This document shows, piece after piece, positions 50,661-62,103 of a DNA stretch of 64,000 nt. This DNA comes from Salvator merianae (Eukaryota > Chordata > Lepidosauria > Squamata > Teiidae). The first letter of the stretch is position 1; each line of letters begins with the position of its first letter. A model generated the notes under the pieces. The model had not been told where the DNA came from. It did no database searches and worked only from the letters and a program-made list of their open reading frames with translations. The DNA lies in assembly GCA_003586115.2 (NCBI GenBank), contig QVOM02000029.1, positions 31,898,625 through 31,962,624 on the forward strand, in the 5' to 3' direction. The position numbers were made by a program, and so were the translations under genes.

Positions 50661-53154
50661 TAGGACAGAATTCTGATAGCAGAATTCTGATGCTTAGCTT
50701 GCCTGCCTATATATGGTGTCTTGTCCAAAACAGATTCATGCAGGATCACCAACCAGTAGCTTTTAAAAATAGACACCACAAAATGGTGCAGCTTGTTTCA
50801 GCAAGTGATGGAATGTGGTTAAGCAAAGAGGGAGCAGTTGTAATGTCGTCATCACAAGCACTAATACACACAAATACCCACAAAATGCCAGTGCAGCTCC
50901 ACCTGCAATTGTTCAACATTGCCTCTTGCCTAAGTCCTTGATTGTAGCTCGGTTTGCAAATTTCAAGAAGAAAACCCATACACAGAAACTCAACAAACAT
51001 CGTCTGGTGCGGCACAGTCCCAGTTTGCAGGCCACTGCCAATGTGGACCTGGTTGGTGGAAGTCTGCCACCCACAGATACAAAAAGGAGATAATGCTGGG
51101 ATGTGTAAAGTCTCAAACTTGTTTCATATAAAGAAATTAATATGTCACTGAACCAAGAATCAGAGGCAAATACTGGTAATCAGAGGGATGTTAGGCTTGA
51201 AAAGAAAATGCGTGTGGAATAATGCAACTGCTGCCGTTAAAAGTAATATTACATCAAGAGCTGTATAAAAAGCAGACAGGATGTCCCTGCCCAGCTAGTT
51301 AATACTCCATACAGCACACCCATGATATTCCTGAGCGTCCCTATAAATCCTCAGGAATATCAAACTCATGAATATTGAGGATTTATGCTAAAGGAAAACC
51401 TATGGGTAAGGAAACAATGCCTTTGTACTCATCTCCCACTGACCTCCTCCAAACCCTACCTGTTTGTTTTTAGTGGTAGGAAGGGGCACAAGAAAGCAGA
51501 GAAAAGAAGTATCAGGAAACAAGGTTGGAGAAAAGAAAAGTCTTCCCTTTACAGGGGAAGGAAGGAAGGAAGGAAGGAAGGAAGGAAGGAAGGAAGGAAG
51601 GAAGGAAGGAAGCGATAGGAAGGAAGCGATAGGAAGCAGAGAGAAGGAGAGATCTGAAGATCCTTTCGGTGAAAGAGTTAGGAATCAGAAATATGGGGCT
51701 GGGAGAAGAGCAAATGCAGTTTTAAAAAAACAATCACAGGAAAGCCCTGGTCCTCAGCACTGTCCCTTGACTGTGTGCACTCTGTTATTCATGACAAGCC
51801 TGGTAAGGTCACAAACCCTTCCTTGTGGATACCAAAAAACTCATAATAGAACCACAAGTATAGAGGAGATGAATATATATTAAAATAGTACCTTTGACCA
51901 GCACTGTTTGTGCTAAAACATTTGTTAAGGGTTACATCATGTGGAAAAATGTCCTGGTATCTTTCCTTGGCAAGGATACAGAAATGATTTGGCATACCTT
52001 CTTCTACTGAAATGCTAGGAACTGAAACTGTGACCTCCTGCTTAGTTTCTAGGCATATGCTCTACTATTAAACTTTTTCTACCTCCCACACACATCACTG
52101 AAAATAAAGTTGATCTGATGCACAGGGAACAGAAAAATGTTCATTACAAAATGATATGAGGATTTCATTGTTTTTAAATGTTCTGTATAGAGTTGGCTCC
52201 ATGACTTCATAGAGGACACAGTTCAAACCATTCCTATTTGTACTCTATTGGTAAGTATCTGTAGCTCAGAATTGGTTTCCTGAAGCATCGGAATTCCCTG
52301 AGCTTAATTTTCCTTCTGATGTTTCTGCACAAGTGCAAATGTTCTTTCTTGGTTAGTGATAGGTTATATTTGCTCCTCAAACGCATGTTCTTTGTCTTTG
52401 ATCTAAAATACTGGAGTAGACCAAATCAAAGACAGCAATATAATTTTTAGAACCCTAGCATTCAGCCAAACTAGCTATTAACAGACACATAGACTTAAAC
52501 CCCATCTATAGACCACTTAAAATGGACAACTTTAAAGTCAACACAGGAAGCAACTTGAAGCCAAACAAAGAAAAGATGATCCAAGTATCCAACAATGAGA
52601 GGATGAGCTGCATGTTTTCTCAAGCCATATCTAATCACATTCTTGTCTTAAGCAGAAAATAAGTTACTCAACACTCTAAAGACCACTACCAACAATTACT
52701 AAGAAAGACTACCAGAGAAGAATGGACACACCAACTCAACAGGAAGCAACTTGTCAAAGAAGACAAAGAAAAATAACTTTTGCAGAGATAAAGTTACCTA
52801 ACCCTTAGCAATACGATCTTGTCCATACTGGCTGTTATTGGAAAAAGAGTATGCATTTTTGTGTACATAAGGGGGGGAAAGTTAAGATACATACTAACCT
52901 TGCTAAAAATAAATTACTTATTTATGCTTTACATGCTAAGGATTCTTCAAAAAGCATTCACTGATGTAGAAGGACACTACCCAAGTGAAGTATTCGCTAA
53001 TTTCTCAAGAGGCTGCTATGTCAAGGTAAGACACATATAGAAGACACGGACGGAATTTGAGTCCAACAACTTCCTAGAACATACTGCTGTCCTGACTGAC
53101 CTGACAGGAGATGAATGATTCTGGGATGAGACTGTGTAACTTGTTCAGAATGCA
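50661..53154. other. No recognised gene
   Basis: Apart from the GGAA tract, no exon or element supported. Confidence 0.45.
51555..51612. repeat. (GGAA)n microsatellite
   Basis: About 14 nearly perfect GGAA/GAAG units, followed by a short degenerate extension (GGAAGCGATA twice). Poly-GGAA tracts are known ETS-factor binding arrays in mammals, but no nearby gene suggests use here. Confidence 0.95.
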
Positions 53155-53435
53155 TGTGAGTCAGCTTTGTTGCTGTTCAGTTTGTCCGACTCTTTGTGAC
53201 CCCATGGACCATAATACACCAGGCCTTTCTTGTCCTCTACTACCTCCCGAACTTTGCCCAAGCTCATGTTTGTTGCTTCCATGTCACCATCTATTCATCT
53301 CACCCTTTGCTGTCCCCTGCTCTTTTTTGCCTTCAATCTTTCCCAGCATCAGAATCTTTTCCAAAGAGTCCTGTCTTCTCATTATGTGGCCAATGTATTT
53401 GAACTTTGGATTCGATATTTATCCTTCATTACAAA
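53155..53435 (-). mobile_element. BovB LINE 3' end, minus strand, left part
   Basis: GTCCGACTCTTTGTGACCCC, then ATGGACCATAATACACCAGG and TCAATCTTTCCCAGCATCAG are near-standard BovB 3'-end sequence in reverse. Continues at 53948 after a CR1 insertion. Confidence 0.8.
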
Positions 53436-53947
53436 ATCAGGCTGCAACGTCTAGGCCACTTCAGCCTTGAAAGACAGCATATAAGAGGTTGACCTATTTA
53501 AGTGTATAAAATCACGCACGGTGTGGGAAAGGTGGATAGAGAAAAAATATTTTCTCTATCGCATAAACTAGAACCAGGGGATACTCTATGAAGCTGACGG
53601 ACAGGAGGGTTAAGACTGACACGGGGAAGTATTTTTCACCCAGAGGGTCATTGATCTATGGAATTTACTACCAGAAGAGGTAGTGACAGCAACCAGCCTG
53701 AATTGCTTTAAGAAAAGACTAGACAAATTCATGGAGGTCAGATGTATCAATGGCCACTAGAATGCATGCCCAGGTACTGCTTCCAGGTTGGAGAGACAGG
53801 CAAAATTCCTCTAATGGTCATTTTCAGGGAGTGAAGAGCAGGTAGAGGTTTTGCTTCTGCTTGAGAATGCCCAGAAAGATTGTTGGGCCACTGTGTGAAA
53901 CAGGATGCTGGGCTGTGGCCCAATCCAGCAGGGCTCCTCTTATGTTC
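53436..53947 (+). mobile_element. CR1/L3-type LINE 3' end inserted into BovB
   Basis: Plus-strand pieces RLQRLGHFSLERQHIRG, KCIKSRTVWERW and a VIDLWNLLPEEVV-like end, then ATGCCCAGAAAGATTGTTGG and GCAGGGCTCCTCTTATGTTC. Same family as 13720-14168. BovB sequence resumes where it ends. Confidence 0.8.
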
Positions 53948-55045
53948 TTCCAATGTACAGTCATTTCCAATTGCCATTGGTATTGACTGATTTGATCTCC
54001 TTGCAGTTCAAGGGACTCTCAAAACTCTTCTCCAGCACCACGATTCAAAAGCATTGATTCTTTGGTGTTAAGCCTTCCTTATGGTCCAAATTGCACAGCC
54101 ATATATACTACTGGAAAAGCCATAGCTTTAACTATATGGACCTTTGTCAGCAAGGTGCTGTCTCTGCATTTTTTTAATTATCTCCAGGTTTGCCATACCT
54201 TTCTTCCCAAGAATCTTATGATTTCATGTCTGCAGCCATCGTCTGCAGCGATCATTGAGCCAAAAAAATAAAATTTGACACTGCTTCCACTTCTTCCCCC
54301 TCTATTTGTCAGGAAATGATGGGATCGGATGCCATGATCTTAGTTTGTTTAATGTTGAACTTCAAGCCAGCTTTTGCACTATCCTGTACCCTCATCAAGA
54401 AGCTCCTTAATTCTCTTTCACTTTCCGCCATCAGAGTGGTATCATCTTCATATCGGAGGTTGTTGACATTTCTCTTAGCAGTCTAAATTCTGGCTTTTGA
54501 TTTATCCACCCTGACATTTTGCATGACGTACTCTGGGTATAAGTTAAATAAATAGGTTGACATTGTATAGCATTGTTGAATTCTTTTCCCAGTCTTGAAC
54601 CAATCAGTCGTTCCATGTTCAGTTCTAACTGTTGCTTCTTGACCTGCATACAGGTTCCTTAGGAGACAGCTAAAGTAGTCTGGTACTCCCATCTGTTTAA
54701 GGACTTGTCACAATTTGTTATGATCTACACACTCAATAAAGCCGAAATAAATGTTTTTCTGGAACTCCCTTGCTTTCTCCATAATCCAGGAAATGTTGGC
54801 AATTTGATCTCTAGTTCCTCTGCTCTTCAAAATCTAGTCTGCACTTCTGGTAGTTCTCGGTTCACATGTTGCAGAACCTTGAGCATAAACTTGCCAGTAT
54901 GTGAAATTAACGCAATTGAACGCAGTTGTTCAGTAGTTTGAAATCTTTGGCAATGCCCTTCATTGGAATTGGAACATAAACTGACCTTTTCCAATCCAGT
55001 GGAAGTACTTTAACAGCATCATCTTTTAAGATTTAAAACAATACA
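53948..55045 (-). mobile_element. BovB LINE, minus strand, right part
   Basis: TTGATCTCCTTGCAGTTCAA, then AGAGTGGTATCATCTTCATA, TTTTGCATGACGTACTCTGG and AATTGGAACATAAACTGACC are BovB RT/3' ORF segments in reverse. Frame relics on the minus strand include LNMERLIGSRLGKEFNNA. Confidence 0.8.
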
Positions 55046-56639
55046 ACTGGAATTCTGCCACCTCCACTGTCACGTGAACTGTTTTATACTGGTTCAGGGT
55101 AATCTAGCCCCCAGTTTACTCCTATACATCACAACATGAATGGGGTTGGTGATAATGAAATGCAGTTTATCTGGCATGGATTTGTAGGATAGAGGAAGTG
55201 GAAGGTAGAGTCCAAAATGCTAAGAATTCCAAAACTTAGCACTCTTTATTGAACAATACTCAAAACCATCAGGTGAAATAGCCAATATATGCTCACAAGT
55301 GATATAGTGGAGAATAATGAGTCCCAATTACTGCCAGTCAAACTTGCAACATTGTAACAAGGTGCTAATGGGATAATGTGGTTGAGTGATTTTTCTAGAG
55401 TTCTGAAGCAGTAGTTTTCCTTCAACTGGTTTCTTTTAAGGCTAATTCTAAGCAGCTAGGGTTCTAAGGATTTCCTCTAAACTTAGGATTCATAACTGCC
55501 ACCCCAGCACTGGACTCTCTATGCTTTTGTACCATTCATAATGAACACATTATGTCTCCCACTACCCCATTTAACAATCAGAGGACTGAGAGGAAGAATG
55601 GATCTCTCTTTCAGTTTTCTGCCCTAAGGCAGAACCAATGCAATACAATGCAAGTGGGAAGAAAGCAAGGATTCTCTTTCTAAAGTGCCTCTGTTCTACA
55701 ACAGAAGGCCACAACAGAAGACAATGGAAAGCACAGATCAGAGACTCCCATGAGTGTGATCTGTCCTGGGCAAGCGAGTAAAAGGAGGGAGGATGCATCA
55801 CTTCACCAGTCCCAGGCAATGGAGCAAACAGAAGTCTTGGCAGGCAACAAGATTGGCAACAGGCTCAGGGTTTTGTCAAAAGACAAACAGTGATTTCAGC
55901 AAGAAAGAAAAAAATCTGTACCAGATGGTACAACTCAGTAGCAAACAGGTATTCTGCCAGGATGCCAAACAGCAATCTTCAGCTGGAGAAAACAGGAACA
56001 GGATCTTTGCCAAAATGGCCGGTGATTTCCAGCAGTAAAGGGGACAAGAGACAAAGTTTCCTTAAGACTCAAAACCCACCTAAAACCTGGGAAATTCTGG
56101 CAGATTTTATACTTTTCTTAGGTGCACAGAGGCACAAGAAGGGAGGCACTGTGGTAAAAGAGGTGAGTGAAGATAGGGCAAGGTTCCAAAGGTGGAAAAC
56201 TTTCACAAGCAAAAAGGGCACAAAAGGGATCATGTAGCTTAAGCCATGCCAGGTCAAATGGTAACTTGTTAACATATCAGACAATGAGCCAATCAAGTGC
56301 AATTTCCCCAAATCACACCTAGCACACCAAGTACCAGACTGAACTTGTTTTGGGATTTGGGCTCTCATTAAATAAAGCAAGTTTTAATCAAAATATATCA
56401 GACTGATATTGCTAAAAGGTATTTTGCATTGAGTCCAAAGCTTGTGTTTGCTCTAGGTGTTTGACTGAATCACAAAGGCTGTGATTACTGAGATATATTG
56501 TGTTTCCTTTTGGTTTTATTCCCTGGCTAAGGTTACTCACTTGTTCTTGTACTGCCACCTATTCCAGCATGTTTATACAAGGCAAGCAGGGGATGAGTGG
56601 GGAAAGGCAAGCTGCGATTCAGAAAGGAACTATTTTTCT
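55046..56639. other. No recognised gene
   Basis: No exon or element supported. Open frames of 80-115 codons near 55571-56380 are unrelated to anything I recognise. Confidence 0.45.
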
Positions 56640-57622
56640 GTTCTTAGCTTATTAACCTAGCAATATAGGCTCTTGTTTAATGTTCTGATATGGTCTCCCA
56701 TTTGCTTCCGGTTTTCCAGACAGTATGGTACAGCATAACAGCTTCACGTACCACATATATTAATAATAAAATTAACTCATTTATTACATGGCTAGCCTTG
56801 CTATTAGCAATGTTTCGTAAAGCCCACTTGACTTCACTCTCTAGGATGTTGGGCTCTATGTCAGTGATCACTCCATCACGGTTATCAGTGATATTTAAGA
56901 TCTTCCTTGCATAATTATTCTGTATATTCTTGCCAACTCTTTTACATCTCTTCTACTTCTAGGTCTCTACCATTTTTGTCTCTTATCATGCCCATTTTTG
57001 CATGAAACATTTTCTTGATATCTCCAATTTTCTTGAAGAGATCTCCCGTCTTTCCCATTCTATTGTTTTCTTTGAATTGTTCATTTAAGAATGCCTTCTT
57101 ATCTCTCTTTACTATTCTCTGGAAATATGGATTTGGTTTAGTATATCTTTCCCTTTTTCCTTTTCCTTTCTCTTCTTTCCTCAGCTATTTATAAAGCCTC
57201 ATCAGACAGCCATTTTGCCTTCTTGCTATTCTTATTTGGGGGGGGGGGGTTGTTGTTGCTGCCTTCTGACATTTCACAAGCCTCCATCTATAGATCCTTA
57301 GGCACTCTGCCGACTAGATCTAATCCCTTCAATCTATTCAACACCTCTACTGCATGTTCACAAAAGTTATTATTCAGGTCATTTCTTCAATTTAAACCTG
57401 AATTTTACAATAAGAAATAAGCTGAACCACAGTCAGCTCCTGGTCTTGTTTTTACTGCCTGTGTAGAGCTTCTCCATATTTGGCTGCAAAGTATATAATC
57501 AGTCTGATTTCAGTACTGACCATCTGATGATGCCCATGCAGAGAGTTGCCTTTTGGGCTGTTGGAAAAGAGTAGTTGCTATGACCAGCAAGTTATCTTGA
57601 CAAAAATCTACTAACATCTGCC

Positions 57623-57876
57623 CAGTGGCGTAGGAAGCAGGGGGCAGGGGGTGGCGGGTCGCTCCGGATGACACATTGTCCTGGGCGGCCCATGCAGCCA
57701 AGTCTTTCTCTGCCCACCCAGCGCGCCGGAGAGCGAGCGCGCCAGAGAACGCAGTGCAGCGCCCTGGGGTGCCCGCCCACCCACCAATCGTTGGGGTAGG
57801 AGGCTGCAGGGCAGGACACTCATGCTCCTCTGGTGCCGCGTTGCCCTGGACAGCAAAAAGTTTAGCTACGCTGCTG
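57623..57876. mobile_element. 254-bp GC-rich hAT-like MITE, perfect 8-bp duplication
   Basis: Ends CAGTGGCGTAG and, read inward, CAGCAGCGTAGC. CATCTGCC is duplicated exactly at 57615-57622 and 57877-57884. Very GC-rich against an AT-rich host. Open frames inside (75-133 codons, either strand) have no protein similarity. Confidence 0.85.
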
Positions 57877-58127
57877 CATCTGCCATTTTTCATTTTGTAC
57901 TGCAGTGCCAAACTTGCCTGTGATTCCAGTTATCTTTTGATTTCCTGCTTTAGCATTCCAGTCCCCTATAATGATAGTGGGATTTTTTTTAGTATTAGTT
58001 CTAGAAGGTGTTGCAGGATTTTGTAGGACTGGCCAAGTTCAACATCTTTGGCACCAGTGGTTGGGGCATGGACTTGGATTATTGTGATGTTGAGAGGATT
58101 TTCTTGGATTTGAACAGAAATCGTTCT

Positions 58128-58417
58128 CATTTGTAGTAGTTTTGGGGCTGTTGTGCCATGTTCCATAGTTCTTGTGAGAACCTAAGCTTTTGGACATAGC
58201 TACAATGTCCATCTTCAGAGGATTTGACTTCTGGAAGAGTCAAAAACCAAGGATATGCTTATAAGGTGAAAAGATCCAACATACCATCAGTTGGTTTTGA
58301 CTCTTCCAGAAGTCAAATCCTCTGAAGAAGGACATCATAGCTATGTCCGAAAGTTTAGGTTTTCAGAAGAACTACAGAACACGGCATAACAGCCCAGAAA
58401 CTACTACAAATGAGATT
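58128..58417. mobile_element. Fold-back element, about 115-bp inverted arms
   Basis: The left arm (TTGTAGTAGTTTTGGGGCTG, then GGATTTGACTTCTGGAAGAG) is repeated inverted at 58292-58414 (CTCTTCCAGAAGTCAAATCC, then AGCCCAGAAACTACTACAA). GAAATCGTTCT at 58117 and GATATCATTCT at 58418 look like an 11-bp target duplication. The motifs AGAACACGGCATAACAGCCC and TCTTCAGAGGATTT resemble reptile Penelope-like element ends; that family call is tentative. Confidence 0.65.
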
Positions 58418-58719
58418 GATATCATTCTATCATTTTTAAGATTGCAACTGAGTACTGCTTTTCTCACCTTTTTATTGACTATGAGGGCTACCTCGTTCCT
58501 TCTGTGAGGGATTCTTGCCCACAGTAGTAAATGTAATGGTTGTCTGAATTAAATCTACTCACTCCAGTCCATTTTAGTTCACTGACTCCTGAGATTTAAA
58601 TGTTTAGTCTTAATATCTCATGTTTGACTACATCCAGTTTACCTTGGTTCATAGATCTTCCAGATTCCTATGCGATACTGTTCTTTACAGCATCAGACTA
58701 AAGGCTTGGTTTAAAAGGT

Positions 58720-58810
58720 GCATCTGCACTAGACATCTAAATGTATATAATGAAGGTACCTGATGCACCTCCATAATCTGGGGGCTATCACTGAGATACC
58801 CAGAATTGCA
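58720..58810 (-). mobile_element. Short L2 LINE fragment, minus strand
   Basis: The minus strand reads GISVIAPRLW near 58790, the L2 PrLWN motif, then decays toward 58720. Confidence 0.45.
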
Positions 58811-58952
58811 GTTGACATGGTGAGGACAGAAGCTGTAATGCTGAAATTGCGTTTTGTTATTTCCAGTAAGGCCATTCATCTAAAACAAATAGTTGCCTTG
58901 TTAATGTTCACAGTTAATACGATTTCTAAAATATATTAATAGCACTGAATAA

Positions 58953-59297
58953 GGCTGTGATCAGATGGCCTTAATAAAGCAACAGGTATATTCTGTCATG
59001 ACATGTGAGTCACACGGTCACAGCTGTTCGTGCTCTGTTGTAGCCATGGGAGGGTTGAGCACAGGATTTCACACTCTCCGAGTGCTGGTCTGGGCATGCA
59101 TCTGATGCCCTTCACAGGCACAGCGATGGAGCAATTGGCTGTATTTGCAGATTAAATCACACTGTGTTGCTGTAAAATGCCACGCAGCACACTCCAGTGC
59201 TGTAGCCGTGGGTGGGGCAATGTGTCAGGCCCCAGGAGATGTCTATCACTTAAGCAGTGAGTCACCATTGCTTCCATTGACCCATCTGATCAGGGCC
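58953..59297. mobile_element. 345-bp MITE with 3-bp duplication TAA
   Basis: Left GGCTGTGATCAGATGGC, inward-read right GGCCCTGATCAGATGGG. TAA flanks both sides (58950-58952, 59298-59300). TIR start and TWA-type duplication fit PIF/Harbinger. Confidence 0.75.
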
Positions 59298-59790
59298 TAA
59301 GTTGCTTGATAGTTTCATGCATTCGACTGGCAACTTTCATATGTTTGTTTGTCTCTTCACAGAACATGAAAAATGAAGTTCTGTGTTTTTATGGCACCTC
59401 CTACGGAACCTGCTTGCAAACTTGAGTTTCTTAATAAATGTTTTAAAGGAACCAAATGTCTCAGTTTGCTAGTTTTCTTCCAAAAACCTGAAGGCTCCCT
59501 CTGAAGTAGATTATGACGAGAATGTGGCTGGGCCAGTGAGGATCATGGACAAATGTTGGGTTCATGGTGTCATCCACTGTACCACCCAGAACCATAGAGA
59601 TGAACTGAAGCTTCCCTCCCTCACTGAAACAGCAGGTCATTCTGAACTAATGGTGGTTAAAAGGGGAAAAAAAGAACTTGAAAGACTAGAATTTTTTTTT
59701 TTAATTTCTCCATCTCAGTTTAGGAAAATATTAACAACCATAATCACAGAATCATAGTACCATGGAATTGTAGAGTTGGATCATCTAGTC

Positions 59791-59997
59791 CAGTGTTCCC
59801 AACTTGGGGTACCTGTACCCCCAAGGGTATGAACCCAGAACATTTAGGAGTGCATGAAAAAAAATTGAATAATGGCAGAATATTTGAAGTAATACCAACT
59901 ATATTAATTATGTAGGTTTTGCTAATATAAAGGATACAGTTTATGGAAATGGACTGCCAAGGGGTACACAAGTGAAAAAAATGGTTGGGAACCACCA
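59791..59997. mobile_element. hAT-like MITE in CR1
   Basis: CAGTGTTCCCAACTTGGGGT at the left, inward-read GGTGGTTCCCAACCATTTTT at the right. Flanks ATCTAGTC and ATCTAGAT(C) form a nearly intact 8-bp duplication. The GGGGTACxTGTACCCCCAAG motif is common in a vertebrate hAT family. Confidence 0.75.
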
Positions 59998-60030
59998 ATC
60001 TAGATCAACCCTTGGCAGTGTTAGGGATAG

Positions 60031-60237
60031 CAGTGGCTGCCCATGGCTTTAGGGGCGGGTGTGTGTAACACACAGGAAGCACACGATCACTATTCGCAGG
60101 GCCTCTGGGCCTCCGTACTATCACAGCAGACCACGACCTGCTGCGACAGTATGGAGGTCCAAAGGCCCCGTGAACAGCATTCATGTGCTTCCTGTGTGTT
60201 ACGAAAATCCGCCCTTAAAGCCATGGGCCCACCGCTT
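60031..60237. mobile_element. hAT-like hairpin MITE in CR1, perfect 8-bp duplication
   Basis: Arms of about 60 bp (CAGTGGCTGCCCATGGCTTT, then ACACACAGGAAGCACA) are repeated inverted at the right end. AGGGATAG is duplicated exactly at 60023-60030 and 60238-60245. The last base differs from the expected G. Confidence 0.8.
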
Positions 60238-60614
60238 AGGGATAGCAAATTAAGCCAGGTTGAGAAGTGGCTGTTGACCGCTTCTTGAAAATTTCCAGTA
60301 GTGAAAAACTCTCAGCCTTCACAGCTGAACTGTTCTACTGTTGTACCAGTCTTACCATCAGGACTTTTTCTTTCTTTTTATTCAAAAAGAACCCATCATT
60401 TTCTTGTCTACCAAGTAGTTATCTTGTCAAGGAGGAGGACAGGATTTGTTTGACATGACCTATTTTTGACAAAGCCATGCTGATTTTCAGGAATCCCAGC
60501 ATTTTCTTCTAGATGCTTAAAATGGCCTGCTGTATTATCTTTTCTAATATCTTTCCAAGTCCTCACATTAGATTCACATCATAAGTCATGATAAAAAGAT
60601 TGTTCCTTTCAGGT

Positions 60615-60812
60615 CTTAGTCATCTATTAATTTATGGCATTTATATTCCTCTGAAGAGCCTGAGGCTGTGCACACCATTCTCCTCTTCTCTACAAATTTT
60701 ATCCACACAACAACCCTGTGAAGTAGGTTAAGCTGAGAAGCAGAGATTGACCCAAGGTCACCTAGTGAGCTTTCACGGCAAAGTGGGGATTCAGCCCCAG
60801 GTACTCCTAGGA
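60615..60812 (-). mobile_element. CORE-SINE/MIR-like element, minus strand
   Basis: CACACAACAACCCTGTGAAG, TAGGTTAAGCTGAGAAG and CCCAAGGTCACCTAGTGAGC, then GGGGATTCAGCCCC, the order of a minus-strand MIR-type SINE: CORE, then tRNA-related head with a B-box-like GGATTCxAxCC. Confidence 0.7.
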
Positions 60813-61375
60813 GATCATGCATGGTTTCTTTATTGTACAGAACCAGTCCTCCCATTATGAAGCCACGTGTGATGGCTAAAATAGCAGGGTTAGAGGTCAC
60901 TCAGACATTTTTTTATGGACCACAGAACTTTCAATCTGCAAGTCGTTGATGCTGAATCTATACAATGGGTTTTGGCAGAATCTCATCTATCATTTAATTG
61001 ACAGCATATGGATTATATCATTGGATCCTCCAAAACCTCCCTTACATATGTCAATATAGTCAATGATTCAAATGTGTGGCTATCAGTGTGGCCAGATGGG
61101 AACTGGTTCTCTTCGTTATTCTAGTTAAAAGTTGCGTTTGCAGTTTTATGCTACCATTGATTGTACTTTAATTATTTTTTTTAAAAAAAATATAATTGAG
61201 TTTTATCAACAGGGAATAGGTGCAGTGCTTGTAGAACGTGGTGCTTCAATTTCTGAACAACTAGGCTAGATTTAGGTACTATGCACTCTTGCCCTGATGA
61301 GGCAGGGTTTGCTGCTCTGCTTCTGCAAACTGCCTTGGAGCAGCTTCTGTAGACTGCAAGAATCACCACCTTAGC

Positions 61376-61510
61376 CAGAGGTGCTAAACTCATGGTTCTC
61401 CAGATGTTCCTTGACTATAATTCCTAGGATTCAACTCCAAGCATATAGTAGTTGAATGCTGGAAGTTAAGGTTCAGGAACTTCAGGAAAGGTGCAAGTTG
61501 AGCACCCCTG
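61376..61510. mobile_element. Hairpin MITE, 135 bp
   Basis: CAGAGGTGCTAAACTCATGG at the left, inward-read CAGGGGTGCTCAACTTGCAC at the right. Arms carry the TCCAGATGTTCCTTGACTAT and GGTTCAGGAACTTCAGG segments of the hairpin family seen at 45101. Confidence 0.6.
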
Positions 61511-61679
61511 CAGATTGAAGATTCAAACAATACACAAGGCACCCACTTGGAAAAGACTAAGAACTCTTCTGTGCTTAACTTTCTTCCAGAACAGGGTCCC
61601 TTGTGGTCCTCTTCTGGGCCTCATTAATCCACACATTAGTTTGGATTAGTATGGCCTCACCCACTTCTGGTACACTCTG

Positions 61680-62100
61680 GGCCTTTTCACACTTTCCACT
61701 GTAGAACAGGCCTCGCAGTGCGGCAACCCCACACTGGGAGGTCTTGGAACAGACCGGTAGCAGGATACCAACATTCGCACTGCAAATGCTGGTGTCCTGC
61801 ACCATAACAGCAGCCAGGAAACTTCCAGCCACTGCCATGGTGACCAGGAACGCCATGAAACGCCATAGTCACAGCTGCGCTGCACTGCTCTGCATTTGCA
61901 TCTGGAAGCAGGTGCAAGTGCAGTGTACTGGGAGAAGTCCTGCTCCCGGTACAACTGTAGAGCACAATTTTGTGTACCACAGCAGGTAACAATCAGGAGC
62001 AGCTGTAGTCTGCTCCCAATAGTCAGGGCCTCTGCAAAATGTGGAAGCACTTGACTAGCGAATGTCCCTAACACTCACTAGTGCCAAGTGCAAAAAGGCC
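61680..62100. mobile_element. 421-bp MITE with 3-bp duplication CTG
   Basis: Left GGCCTTTTCACACTTT and inward-read right GGCCTTTTTGCACTTGG. CTG flanks both sides (61677-61679, 62101-62103). The right end is nearly the TIR of 28357-28536. Open frames inside (up to 142 codons) are not supported as genes. Confidence 0.75.
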
Positions 62101-62103
62101 CTG

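Larger units (their letters stand above)
56640..58700 (-). mobile_element. BovB LINE, minus strand, RT start through endonuclease region
   Basis: In reverse: RT start ([31 protein letters not shown]) at 56690-56870, the spacer to about 57430, then endonuclease-region sequence (CCACAGTCAGCTCCTGGTCT, GCATTCCAGTCCCCTATAAT, GTTGGGGCATGGACTTGG, GGGATTCTTGCCCACAGTAG). The longest BovB copy here. Interrupted by elements at 57623-57876 and 58128-58417, and by a G-run at 57238. Confidence 0.8.
59744..60600 (-). mobile_element. CR1 LINE 3' part, minus strand, interrupted twice
   Basis: AATCACAGAATCATAGTACC and TTGTAGAGTTGGA at 59744 is the inverted CR1 tail. CR1 sequence resumes at 59998 and 60238 (CAACCCTTGGCAGTG; CTTACCATCAGGACTTTTTC). 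GACATGACCTATTTTTGACA at 60450 belongs to the CR1 RT, implying an internal deletion near 60400. Confidence 0.7.

Noticed and set aside
50309..50941. 210-codon open frame, the longest in the window
   Set aside because: It starts inside a MITE, runs out of it, has no recognisable domain and no conserved context.
51385..51883. Frames of 77 and 139 codons rich in Lys/Glu/Gly/Arg
   Set aside because: They translate the (GGAA)n microsatellite and its flank.
53089..53470. 119-codon plus-strand frame with Cys/Leu/Pro-rich product
   Set aside because: It is the antisense of a BovB 3' end; the repeated frames reflect that repeat.
57510..58026. Open frames of 75-133 codons with Ala/Arg/Pro-rich products
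   Set aside because: They coincide with the GC-rich MITE at 57623-57876 on both strands. GC-rich DNA has few stops.
61646..62074. Minus-strand frame of 142 codons plus overlapping frames
   Set aside because: All lie inside the 61680-62100 MITE, in three frames at once, as expected for a GC-rich non-coding element.
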